Source: Candidatus Latescibacterota bacterium
GTDB taxonomy: Bacteria > Latescibacterota > UBA2968 > UBA8231
NCBI GenBank assembly: GCA_022826515.1
Contig: JAJDUT010000018.1
Span: 1-37,415, forward strand
Direction: 5' to 3'
DNA length: 37,415 nt
The notes below the pieces were generated by a model. The model did no database searches. It worked only from the letters and a program-made list of their open reading frames with translations, and had not been told where the DNA came from. The first letter of the stretch is position 1. Each line of letters opens with the position of its first letter. The position numbers were made by a program, and so were the translations under genes. Positions 7,342-14,564 of the stretch are shown piece by piece.

Positions 7342-8952
7342 ATGCAAACGAAGGGGGCTAAGGGCGCTTTTTATCTCTATATCGTCCTTGCCTTGGGGCT
7401 GGCCCTACGGCTTGTAAACCTGCAAGATCCCTTGATCGACAAGCAGGCTTGGCGTCAGACAGATACAGCCGCCATAGCCCGCAATTTTTACGAAGAAGGA
7501 TATTCGATCTTCTATCCGCGCGTCGATTGGCGCGGTACCACCCCTGGGTATGTGGAGACAAATTTTCCGCTGTACCCCTTCGTCGTTGCCCTGCTTTACG
7601 CTGTTGCCGACGGTTCCTGCGAGTGGCTCGGGCGGCTCGTGGCGGCACTGTGCTCGACGGCGACGGCGGCGCTGATCTATTGGCTGGGCCTGCGATTGGG
7701 CATGGGGCGACTGGGTGCGTTACTAGCGGCGCTGCTCTATTTGCTTTTTCCTATGAGCATCTACTACGGGCGCACCTTTATGCCCGAGGCACTGATGATC
7801 CTTTTGAGCGCGGGGTCGCTTTGGGCTTTCGCGCGGTGGATTGACAGCAGTCGCCGATGGGACTTCGCGCTGGCTGTCCTGTTGGCCGCCCTGTGTTTTC
7901 TCGTCAAAATACCTACCCTCTATCTCGGTTTTCCATTGGTCGGCTTAGCTTGGCTGCGCTGGGGGTGGCGCTTCGCCTTCAAGCCCGTGCTTTGGCTCTA
8001 CCTCGTGCTGGCCGTGGCACCCGCCGTACTTTGGTACTGGCACGCCAGCCTGCTCTTTGAGGAGACCGGCCTGACGTTCGGTATCTGGAATCGCTACGGC
8101 TATGACAAATGGGATCGCAGCCTACTTTTTACGGTTGATTTTTATCTGACGCTGTTAGAGCGCTTCTGGCACAGCGTCTATACGCCTGCGGGGGCGGCCC
8201 TAGTTTTGGCTGGACTCGCCCTAGCGCCCAACCAACGGCGCGAGTGGACGCTCTGGGTGTGGATGGGAGGGCTGGTGCTCTATGTCTTTCTCGTCCCTGA
8301 GGGCAATCGCAGGCTACATTACTATCAACTACCCTTTGCTCCGGTTGGGGCCCTTCTAGCTGGACGGGTGCTCGAAGCCATTATTGGTGCAGATGCCGCA
8401 GCGGCGGGATGGTGTCGATTCGCACGGAACTGGACGCACTACTGGCGCGTCGTGTTAGTATGTACCCTGATCGTTGGGGTCGCCGCCTCCAGCGCTTGGG
8501 CGGTTAGGCCGTATTACGCGCAGCCCAACAATTGGCACAACTACTACCAAAGTTGCCACTTGGTGGGTCGGATACTCGACGCCAAGTTGCCGCAGGATGC
8601 CCTGTTGGTCATCGGCGACGAGGACGAAAACACCGGGGTACCGCACCGGTCGCAAAGTCCAACATTGCTCTACTACTGCCATCGCAAGGGATGGCAAATA
8701 ACCCCGGACGAATTTTCGTCCGATCGGCTCGACAGCCTCGCGGCCGAGGGCGCAGACTATTTCCTCGTAGCGGCTGGTTTTGTTGTGGGGAACGAGTCTT
8801 TTTGGCAAGATCTTTTGCGCCGAGGAGTGACGATTCCTTCGGCGCACCCGCGCCAGTGGCACGACGAAGCAGAGTTTATGCAATTCGTCAGTCGGCAGCC
8901 AAGACAGGATCGGCACTTCATCCTCGTATCGCTAGCGAGTCGCGGCGAGTAG
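7342..8952 (+). CDS. GT39/ArnT-like polytopic glycosyltransferase
   Basis: A 536-residue polytopic membrane protein with about ten hydrophobic segments. The first periplasmic loop after helix 1 carries LRLVNLQDPLIDKQAWRQTDTAAIARNF, with the acidic residue after the first helix where GT39/PMT-type (GT-C fold) enzymes keep their catalytic acid. A hydrophilic C-terminal region of about 120 residues follows the last helix. These enzymes transfer a sugar from a polyprenyl phosphate donor to lipid A, protein or glycan on the periplasmic side. With galU in the same operon, surface glycosylation is the natural inference. Donor and acceptor cannot be predicted. It starts 7 bases after the preceding stop without a clear ribosome site. 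Confidence 0.82.
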   Translation: MQTKGAKGAFYLYIVLALGLALRLVNLQDPLIDKQAWRQTDTAAIARNFYEEGYSIFYPRVDWRGTTPGYVETNFPLYPFVVALLYAVADGSCEWLGRLVAALCSTATAALIYWLGLRLGMGRLGALLAALLYLLFPMSIYYGRTFMPEALMILLSAGSLWAFARWIDSSRRWDFALAVLLAALCFLVKIPTLYLGFPLVGLAWLRWGWRFAFKPVLWLYLVLAVAPAVLWYWHASLLFEETGLTFGIWNRYGYDKWDRSLLFTVDFYLTLLERFWHSVYTPAGAALVLAGLALAPNQRREWTLWVWMGGLVLYVFLVPEGNRRLHYYQLPFAPVGALLAGRVLEAIIGADAAAAGWCRFARNWTHYWRVVLVCTLIVGVAASSAWAVRPYYAQPNNWHNYYQSCHLVGRILDAKLPQDALLVIGDEDENTGVPHRSQSPTLLYYCHRKGWQITPDEFSSDRLDSLAAEGADYFLVAAGFVVGNESFWQDLLRRGVTIPSAHPRQWHDEAEFMQFVSRQPRQDRHFILVSLASRGE

Positions 8953-8981
8953 TTGACAGCGGCCAAGAGTTCATATTTCAT
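8953..8981 (+). promoter_or_regulatory. Possible sigma-70 promoter ahead of the PEGA-like lipoprotein
   Basis: A perfect TTGACA (8953-8958) begins right after the glycosyltransferase stop. With a 17-base spacer the -10 would be TTTCAT (8976-8981, four of six matches); the flanking sequence is AT-rich. The 97-base gap is the longest within this operon, which makes an internal promoter reasonable, but the -10 is poor. Confidence 0.28.
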
Positions 8982-9049
8982 ATTAAATGTTCAAATCTTG
9001 GCTCTTAGGCAGTTGTCCGTTTCCTATAGCTCGTCCCAAGGAGGGAAAG

Positions 9050-9742
9050 ATGGCGTCGAAAATCGAACACACACAGGTGCGAAAGTGGTTTCTGGTCGGT
9101 ATAGCAGTCGTTGTGGCTGGCTGTGCCACCACCGGCGGCGGCGGCGGCGGTTATGGTCTGCCGCCCATTCCCGAGGGCAAGGGGCGGCTCATGTTGGAGA
9201 CGGGCGGGATCAACGAGGTCAACTATTATGTCCTCGACGGAGAGAGTGGCGAGGAAGTTCACTCGGAATCGCCGCGCATGGCTGCGAGTTCGCCCATAGG
9301 ATACGAGACCGGCTACCGCTCTCTGCCGCAATTTGTCGACCTCGACCCTGGTAGCTACACAGTTGTGGTCAATACGGATATTGACGACAGCGTTGAGAAG
9401 GAAGTCGATGTCTTGATGGGACAGGAAATGTACGCACCTATACCCATCGGTCGCTTTCAGGTCATTTTTTCGGATGCACAGGGCCGCAGTCAGGTGCCGT
9501 TCCTAATTTTTGACTACAATTTGCGGACTATGCTGGGCCGAGGCATGACCTCAACAGAGGTGCGCTACTTTATCATGCCCGTGGGCGAATACAAAGTGCG
9601 GATTGAAAATTCTCCCACTGGTTTGGACGAAATCAGGCCCGTACAGATCAGCATGGGACAGACCCAGAACATTCTCATCGGACCGCCTCCCTCGCCGGCA
9701 CAACCGGGCGAAAGCGGGGGCGAAGGGGACGCGCAGCCTTAG
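9050..9742 (+). CDS. Lipoprotein with PEGA-like repeats
   Basis: The start is placed at the ATG at 9050 because AGGAGG (9039-9044) precedes it and a lipoprotein signal follows; an in-frame extension to 8987 lacks a ribosome site and would bury the signal. The 230-residue product has a basic n-region, a hydrophobic core and the lipobox VVAGC, then a polyglycine linker coded by five GGC units and a GGT. The body contains two PEGA-like beta segments (DLDPGSYTVVVNTD and MPVGEYKVRIENS, each followed by a V-x-V-x-x-GQ strand), a fold usually found exposed on surfaces, and ends in a proline/glycine-rich tail. Likely an envelope lipoprotein; no enzyme motif seen. Confidence 0.72.
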   Translation: MASKIEHTQVRKWFLVGIAVVVAGCATTGGGGGGYGLPPIPEGKGRLMLETGGINEVNYYVLDGESGEEVHSESPRMAASSPIGYETGYRSLPQFVDLDPGSYTVVVNTDIDDSVEKEVDVLMGQEMYAPIPIGRFQVIFSDAQGRSQVPFLIFDYNLRTMLGRGMTSTEVRYFIMPVGEYKVRIENSPTGLDEIRPVQISMGQTQNILIGPPPSPAQPGESGGEGDAQP

Positions 9743-9769
9743 GCTGATCGCTTATCGCGGAGTAATACC

Positions 9770-10651
9770 ATGAAGCGCAAAGGACTATGGGGTGGGATTG
9801 CACTCTGCGCCGCGCTATGGATATCGGCCAGTGGCGCGGCCACGTCCCCTCTCAAAGCGACCGTCATCGATCGCTACGGAAATCAGCACCAAGTAGATAA
9901 GTTCACCTTTCAGGGGCGTCAGGATTTGGAAATCTACGTCCAAGGACAGCGTCGGCTAGTGGAACTGGTCAAGGTGGACCGGTTGCGCTTTGAAGGGGAA
10001 CGCAGCGACGAAGAACAGCGCGTCGTGCTTGTGTTCCGCAACGGTGTTCAAGAAGCGGCCTTGATGGTGACGGGTGGCTCTGCTTCGCCTCACCAAGATG
10101 CGGTTGGCGGTGGGAGTAGTGGGCGTCGCTTCTCTGGGGTGACCGAACTGGGGCCGTTTTTCATTCTCGCCAGTGATGTGCAAGAGATTGTCTTGCGCCA
10201 TCCCGTCGGCGAGAAGCCACCCGAGGAAAAAATTCTCAAGGCCACGATCATCACTATGGACGGCAGGCGCTTCGAGGTGGAAAATTTGCGCTATCACGGC
10301 AAGCAGCGGCTCGACTTTTTTAGGGGCCGCAACAAGCGCTTTATTCCCTTAGACAAGGTGGCGCGGATTGACTTTGAAGACGGCGGGACGGGTGACGAGT
10401 TCAGGCCGATAACGGCGACCTATTGGTCGGGAAAAACCGTTATGGGCACGGTCGAGGCGAGCTTAGTGCGCCTTTCGGGCGAGACCGACAAGAGCTATTT
10501 CGAGCGCGTCAACCGGGCCTTTACGGGCGTCGTGGGTTCGAGTCCATTTGCGATTGGTATGCACGATGTGAAGCATATTCGCTTTCGGAAGGATAAGGAC
10601 GAAGAAAGCGCTGAAGACAGTGCTGACGACACTGCCGAAGATTCTCAATAA
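9770..10651 (+). CDS. Secreted protein with an internally duplicated domain
   Basis: A 293-residue protein with a signal peptide (MKRKGLWGGIALCAALWISASGA). It is made of two related copies of about 120 residues: the first begins LKATVIDRYGNQHQVDKF (about 28-45), the second LKATIITMDGRRFEVENL (about 160-177). Both continue with a VDRLRFEGE/VARIDFEDG strand and close with a hydrophobic strand ending in IVLR or IRFR. A serine/aspartate/glutamate-rich acidic tail follows (EESAEDSADDTAEDSQ). I do not recognise the family. GGAG lies eight bases before the ATG and the gene follows the lipoprotein by 27 bases, so it is likely the last gene of this operon. Confidence 0.7.
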   Translation: MKRKGLWGGIALCAALWISASGAATSPLKATVIDRYGNQHQVDKFTFQGRQDLEIYVQGQRRLVELVKVDRLRFEGERSDEEQRVVLVFRNGVQEAALMVTGGSASPHQDAVGGGSSGRRFSGVTELGPFFILASDVQEIVLRHPVGEKPPEEKILKATIITMDGRRFEVENLRYHGKQRLDFFRGRNKRFIPLDKVARIDFEDGGTGDEFRPITATYWSGKTVMGTVEASLVRLSGETDKSYFERVNRAFTGVVGSSPFAIGMHDVKHIRFRKDKDEESAEDSADDTAEDSQ

Positions 10652-10674
10652 GCTCATCTTGCGTAATTCCCGAT

Positions 10675-10693
10675 AATATCCCTTATCGGGAGT
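10675..10693 (+). repeat. Left arm of a 19-bp perfect inverted repeat
   Basis: These 19 bases are the exact reverse complement of 10937-10955. The left arm also takes part in a local 9-bp hairpin (10668-10691, loop of six), which has no T-run after it. Upstream of the promoter at 10731, so present only in read-through transcripts. Confidence 0.85.
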
Positions 10694-10730
10694 ATGCCAA
10701 GGAGGTCGGCCGGTGTAGAACATAAAATAC

Positions 10731-10759
10731 TTGCAGAAAAAAGAAGAGTTTTCTATACT
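10731..10759 (+). promoter_or_regulatory. Sigma-70-like promoter for the CBM9-like gene
   Basis: TTGCAG (10731-10736) and TATACT (10754-10759) stand exactly 17 bases apart in AT-rich sequence, four of six and five of six consensus matches. It would give a leader of about 205 bases before the ATG at 10973. The gene it serves is closed by a strong terminator, making a separate transcript. Confidence 0.5.
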
Positions 10760-10880
10760 ATTTCGACTAAAAGCCCTCTACAGTGATTCCGACTAGTCAG
10801 GAAAGACAAAAAAAGTCGGGTAAATTGCTAGCGGGCATAATTTTTTCAAGGGGCAGACAAACCTATGGAGGCAATAAGTG

Positions 10881-10976
10881 ATGGCCCGTGTTACGACGCA
10901 GGTCAAGAGAAGAGGTCGCTGTCCCCAAACCACCACACTCCCGATAAGGGATATTGGAAGGAGTTGTAGCTTATGA
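10881..10976 (+). CDS. Possible 31-residue leader peptide
   Basis: An ATG with GGAGG nine bases upstream opens a 31-codon frame (MARVTTQVKRRGRCPQ at its start, rich in basic residues) whose TGA overlaps the ATG of the CBM9-like gene as ATGA. The frame runs across the right arm of the 19-bp inverted repeat. Arrangement and ribosome site suggest a translated leader or coupling peptide, but length is close to what chance allows and no homologue is recognised. Confidence 0.25.
   Translation: MARVTTQVKRRGRCPQTTTLPIRDIGRSCSL
10937..10955 (-). repeat. Right arm of the 19-bp perfect inverted repeat
   Basis: Exact reverse complement of 10675-10693. It ends two bases before the AAGGAG ribosome site (10958-10963) of the CBM9-like gene, so pairing of the two arms in a long read-through transcript would place a 19-bp stem next to the translation start. 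Confidence 0.85.
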
Positions 10977-11869
10977 AACGTCTATATAGCCTTTTGGCTA
11001 TGGGCCTGATTGTGGGCCTGACGAGCGGTGCCAGTGCGCATATTGGCGAACAGGTTTACCTGCTCTTTGAGCTCCCTGAAGCTGATCTGGCCGATATCGA
11101 TCTGCGTGACGCCAGCATAGCCGACTGGGAAGATGTAGTTGGTGATGCACAGTTGGTCACCACTGATTTCTTTCAGGACCCGACTGTGGGCGACGGTGCC
11201 CAGTACGATCCGGCGGATCTAGACTATCGCATTTGGCTGGCTTGGAATGGCAATGCTGGTACCATCTGGATGGGCATGGAGCGCATCGACAACATCTACA
11301 TCAACGAGTACGCTGGCGGTGACTTGGGTAGCTTGTGGAGGCAAGATGCCATTGAGTTCATGCTTGATGGCGACCACACTGGTGGCGATTACACTGGTTC
11401 GGCCGATGAGAACTGGACCGACGAAGAGAAGGACCTGAATAACAACCGCACGGCTCAGCAGTACGTGGCTATCGGTGATACTCCTGACGGCCGCCACGTC
11501 GGCTATCTGGGCAAAGGCACCGAGTGGGTCAACGCGCTGCCCTACGCTGATGGCGGCGGCGGTTCGACCGGCGACGGGCCGACGACCACAATCATTGAGT
11601 TCTTCGTCACGCCTTTCGACGACCTAATCTGGAACAGCCCAGACGACAGCGTAGCTTCGCCGCTGTTCGATGGTAAGATCATTGGTTTCCAGATTTCGGC
11701 TCAGGACATGGATGAGGCGCCGAGCGATTACCGCGCTTTTCACACCTTGTCTGGTCAGGCTGCGACTTGGCGCTTTGCCGAGCGCTTCGTCGATGGTCGC
11801 CTAGTCGGTGCCGGTGGCACGGCGGTCGAAGAAGACTCTTGGGGCCGCATCAAGGCCGCGTTTGAGTAA
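10973..11869 (+). CDS. Secreted CBM9-like protein (paralogue A) with C-terminal WGRIK motif
   Basis: A 298-residue protein with a signal peptide (MKRLYSLLAMGLIVGLTSGASA). The body resembles family 9 carbohydrate-binding and related beta-sandwich domains: a variant DGD-W start (DASIADWEDVVGDAQ), a WNGNAGTIWMGMERIDNIY strand pair, and the acidic DAIEFMLDGDHTGGDY segment. It is clearly paralogous to the protein at 35277 (shared DAxEx(2)xDxDHxGG, LSGQ and RFxDRF blocks). The final 16 residues are TAVEEDSWGRIKAAFE. AAGGAG nine bases upstream supports the ATG. Its own promoter and strong terminator suggest a separately regulated, perhaps abundant, secreted protein. The ligand is unknown; a role in binding surface glycans is inference from the fold. 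Confidence 0.75.
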   Translation: MKRLYSLLAMGLIVGLTSGASAHIGEQVYLLFELPEADLADIDLRDASIADWEDVVGDAQLVTTDFFQDPTVGDGAQYDPADLDYRIWLAWNGNAGTIWMGMERIDNIYINEYAGGDLGSLWRQDAIEFMLDGDHTGGDYTGSADENWTDEEKDLNNNRTAQQYVAIGDTPDGRHVGYLGKGTEWVNALPYADGGGGSTGDGPTTTIIEFFVTPFDDLIWNSPDDSVASPLFDGKIIGFQISAQDMDEAPSDYRAFHTLSGQAATWRFAERFVDGRLVGAGGTAVEEDSWGRIKAAFE

Positions 11870-11894
11870 CAGCAACGCCCTGTTGTTTTTCTAA

Positions 11895-11940
11895 ATTTTA
11901 AGGAGAGGGGGAATACGTCCTCCTCTCCTTAAAATCATTT
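11895..11940 (+). terminator. Intrinsic terminator after the CBM9-like gene
   Basis: ATTTTAAGGAGAGG (11895-11908) and CCTCTCCTTAAAAT (11922-11935) form a perfect 14-bp stem with a 13-base loop, 25 bases after the stop codon, followed by CATTTT. The A/T edges make it work in both directions. Confidence 0.75.
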
Positions 11941-11941
11941 T

Positions 11942-11968
11942 GTGGCTATCCATAATTTGGGTAGCCAC
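11942..11968 (+). other. Second hairpin in the 179-bp gap before the secreted-protein operon
   Basis: GTGGCTATCC (11942-11951) pairs with GGGTAGCCAC (11959-11968) through ten pairs, one of them G-U, around a seven-base loop. There is no T-run, so it is not a typical terminator. A weak promoter for the downstream operon (TTGGGT 11957-11962, CATAAT 11980-11985, spacer 17) would overlap its right arm. Confidence 0.45.
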
Positions 11969-12048
11969 CTTCCTCGCGTCATAATACCTCGCTCTTGGTT
12001 TGCCATGCTAAGACCTAGGCAGCGCAAATTCTACCGGGGAGTAACGGA

Positions 12049-14529
12049 ATGAGAATTGGGATTTGTGTCGCCGCGTTGGTTTTGGGCGGTTGGGTAAATG
12101 CTGCTGCGGAGTTGCGGCTGTTCGCTATTCCGGGCAATACAACTTGGATTGATGCCAAGCAGGGACCGCTTTCAGAAAATCGCTTCATTGAAGTAATAGA
12201 CCTTGAAAGCTATGAAAATGGCATTGGGCCTATTACCCCATCGCGTGTAGTTCCCGTTCCCGAAGTTCCTCTCGCATTAACCGCCGCCGAAGTGGATGCA
12301 GCGACCGATTCCAGCCTCTTTGCCTTCTCGCTTAATGTAACCAGAGCCGATGTAGTAGCACCGACTGATATCGAACTCGAAGATGGTACGACCGTAAAGG
12401 CGGGCACGGTCTTGGTTCCTCGTTGGAGTTCCTTCCCGCGTAGCTTAGAGGCCGTCCAGTTATTGCGTCGGGCTGGCATTACCGAGATTGAGGCCATGAT
12501 CAACGTGGCCGAGTCCTTCCCCCGCCCTCCCAGCGGCGACAAGTACAATAAGGGACTCAATCTCACGCCTCTCGGCATTTTTGAAAGGGCTTTGACTGAC
12601 CAGCGACTCCAGGAGGGCTTATGGCACGTTTTCGATGGCGATCCACTGACCCATTTCGAGCGCATTGACCGAGTTGGGCAGGACGTCAAACAGCAATGGA
12701 TTCTCTATATCGACTTAGGACGCTACTTTCCAATCCGCTTGTTTCGCCTCTATCCCAGTCTTGAAGAGCCCTCGCGAGTTTCAGCTTATACCTTCTATAG
12801 GGGCCTGCCTGGGACTGAAAAAGTGATTGCCGGTCTTAGTCTCGACGATCCGAGTGTTGGGCAGTTGGCGTTCCCTAGGTTTACTAAGATAGCCTCGACT
12901 TTTCCGACCTTCGTTCCCGAGGCGAGCGCACCAGTCAATCTGGAAGACACCATTGCCGTCGCCTTTGAGCCGCAAGCTTACATGCGCTATGCTCGCTTTG
13001 ATTTTCAGACTCCGCTGGATTACGATTTAGCTGAAATGGAGTTTTTAGCCGACGGCTTTGTGCCTGAAGCGGTTTATACTTCCAATGCACTACCGTTGCC
13101 TCCAGCGACCTTAGGGAGGATTTTCTGGGACGAGCGAAAAATTGGCGATCCCAACGGGTCGCGCGCTATCGTGCGCGTACAAACAGGCGTCAATCCCGAG
13201 CCAGAGGTGCTTTTTCGCGTCAACAAATTCGAGCGCTCGGTGGAGTGGAAAGAGGAAGGGGCGAGCATCACCGACCAACGGCTTGGCTCCAAGACCTTCG
13301 GCCAGGAAGTGGACCTAAACGATGAGGCTTTCAATCTGGAGGCCCGTGAGATTTTCAGTGCCGCCTTGCCCGAAGACCGAGCGCGAGTTCGCCTAACCCG
13401 CGCTGAGTACAAGTCCCTGCCGGGCAATGAGCGGCGCCACGTCGAGCCCGATCTCGAATTCTGGAGTGGTGTTCAGTTGGCCAACAATGGCCAGTTGATC
13501 AATGCGCCGAGTGGTCGGCCCTTCATTCAGATTGAGGTTGAGTTTTTGAGCGAAGATCCTGCGGCGGCTACGATTATTAGCAATTTGCGTTTTGAATACT
13601 CCGCTCCACAGATCACGGACCAGGTCTTCGGCGAGATTGCTCCGGCTGTGGATGTGATTGCTGGCCGCGATACCTCCTTTGTGCTGGTCCTCAACGCTGG
13701 ACTAGGGGCTGAGAACAATGGGTTCAACCGCTTGCAGGTTTTTACGCCGGCGCGTGCGGAAGCCATTGAAGGGGTGGAAGTGGATCTAGGCGACGGAGAA
13801 TTCCTGAACTTGGAACGAGTGGATGGCGAAGACGAGATAGGCGAGGGACAGTTTCGAGAATTGTACGTCGGCGATGATCAGTTCGTCGTTGGTTTTCCAA
13901 CCATAGGTCCAGCTGAGGAAGGCCAAGTCCGCAACGCATTGGTAAAGGTCCGCTTTCAGGGCCGGGTCATTGACTTCCGCACTAACTTCGCTGCCAATGT
14001 ATTTTTAGACACTTTAGGTGCAGAAGCAGAGCGGCGCTTTACCAGTAGCGGCATTTTGGCGCTTGGGGGTAATGAGAGTGCACTTGATACGCTGGCCATT
14101 TTTTTGCCACAGCGAGTGGAGGACAATGACGTGGTAGATTTCGCAGCGACGGACCAGCTCTCAGATCGCAACTCCCTAGCGGTGATCGCCGATATTTCAG
14201 CGCAGAGCGAGAACCTAGTGACCAATTTCAAGGTCGTGCCCAATCCTTTTACACCCAATGGCGACGACGTCAACGACGAAGTAGTCGTGACTTTTGACGT
14301 CCAGCGACTGCTAACGCCTAAGCCTTTATATCTGGAGATATTCGATTTGAACGGTCGCCGCAGGCGGCTCATTGAGCGCCAGCTATCGTCGGGGGGATAT
14401 TCGCAGCAGTGGGATGGCCGCGACGATGCTGGACAGGTCGTGCCTCCGGGGCTATACCTATTGCGCATTTCGACCGACGCTGATCATGCAGGTGAGGCCC
14501 AGACGCGCATCATTTCTGTAGCGTATTAG
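12049..14529 (+). CDS. Large secreted discoidin-like protein with FlgD/gliding-motility C-terminal domain (SP1)
   Basis: An 826-residue secreted protein. A signal peptide (MRIGICVAALVLGGWVNAAA) is followed by an N-terminal region, a discoidin (F5/8 type C)-like segment starting FDGDPLTHFERID at about residue 195 and ending DLGRYFPIRLFRLYPS, then several beta-rich segments (FIQIEVEFLSEDPAAATI; GFNRLQVFTPA), and a C-terminal domain of about 95 residues from NPFTPNGDDVND (about 732) to the final IISVAY. That last domain combines the FTPNGD motif of gliding-motility C-terminal domains with a FlgD-Ig-like DGRDDAGQVVPPGLYLLRI strand. Such ends often act as cargo signals for the type IX secretion system. 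Paralogous to SP2 and SP3. GGGGAG upstream supports the ATG. Confidence 0.78.
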   Translation: MRIGICVAALVLGGWVNAAAELRLFAIPGNTTWIDAKQGPLSENRFIEVIDLESYENGIGPITPSRVVPVPEVPLALTAAEVDAATDSSLFAFSLNVTRADVVAPTDIELEDGTTVKAGTVLVPRWSSFPRSLEAVQLLRRAGITEIEAMINVAESFPRPPSGDKYNKGLNLTPLGIFERALTDQRLQEGLWHVFDGDPLTHFERIDRVGQDVKQQWILYIDLGRYFPIRLFRLYPSLEEPSRVSAYTFYRGLPGTEKVIAGLSLDDPSVGQLAFPRFTKIASTFPTFVPEASAPVNLEDTIAVAFEPQAYMRYARFDFQTPLDYDLAEMEFLADGFVPEAVYTSNALPLPPATLGRIFWDERKIGDPNGSRAIVRVQTGVNPEPEVLFRVNKFERSVEWKEEGASITDQRLGSKTFGQEVDLNDEAFNLEAREIFSAALPEDRARVRLTRAEYKSLPGNERRHVEPDLEFWSGVQLANNGQLINAPSGRPFIQIEVEFLSEDPAAATIISNLRFEYSAPQITDQVFGEIAPAVDVIAGRDTSFVLVLNAGLGAENNGFNRLQVFTPARAEAIEGVEVDLGDGEFLNLERVDGEDEIGEGQFRELYVGDDQFVVGFPTIGPAEEGQVRNALVKVRFQGRVIDFRTNFAANVFLDTLGAEAERRFTSSGILALGGNESALDTLAIFLPQRVEDNDVVDFAATDQLSDRNSLAVIADISAQSENLVTNFKVVPNPFTPNGDDVNDEVVVTFDVQRLLTPKPLYLEIFDLNGRRRRLIERQLSSGGYSQQWDGRDDAGQVVPPGLYLLRISTDADHAGEAQTRIISVAY

Positions 14530-14564
14530 CTTTAGGCTATAAACGCGGAAAGAAAGGAAATGCT

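Larger units (their letters stand above)
10652..10972. other. 321-bp intergenic region with inverted repeats, promoter and short leader frame
   Basis: This gap separates the envelope operon from surface locus A. It holds a small hairpin (TCCCGATAA at 10668-10676 with TTATCGGGA at 10683-10691), a 19-bp long-range inverted repeat, a good promoter, a weaker dyad (CCGACT 10789-10794 with AGTCGG 10814-10819), and a 31-codon frame that reaches the next start codon. No larger gene is visible on either strand. Confidence 0.7.

Noticed and set aside
10860..10960. Remnant of a REP-associated transposase (GTCGCTGTCCCC-like sequence)
   Set aside because: The similarity is to a short, common sequence; no transposase motif (HUH or catalytic Tyr region) follows.
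10840..10972. Leader considered as a cyclic-di-GMP or similar riboswitch
   Set aside because: The GGGCAGACAAACC stretch only loosely resembles the known core and the rest of the expected paired elements could not be found.
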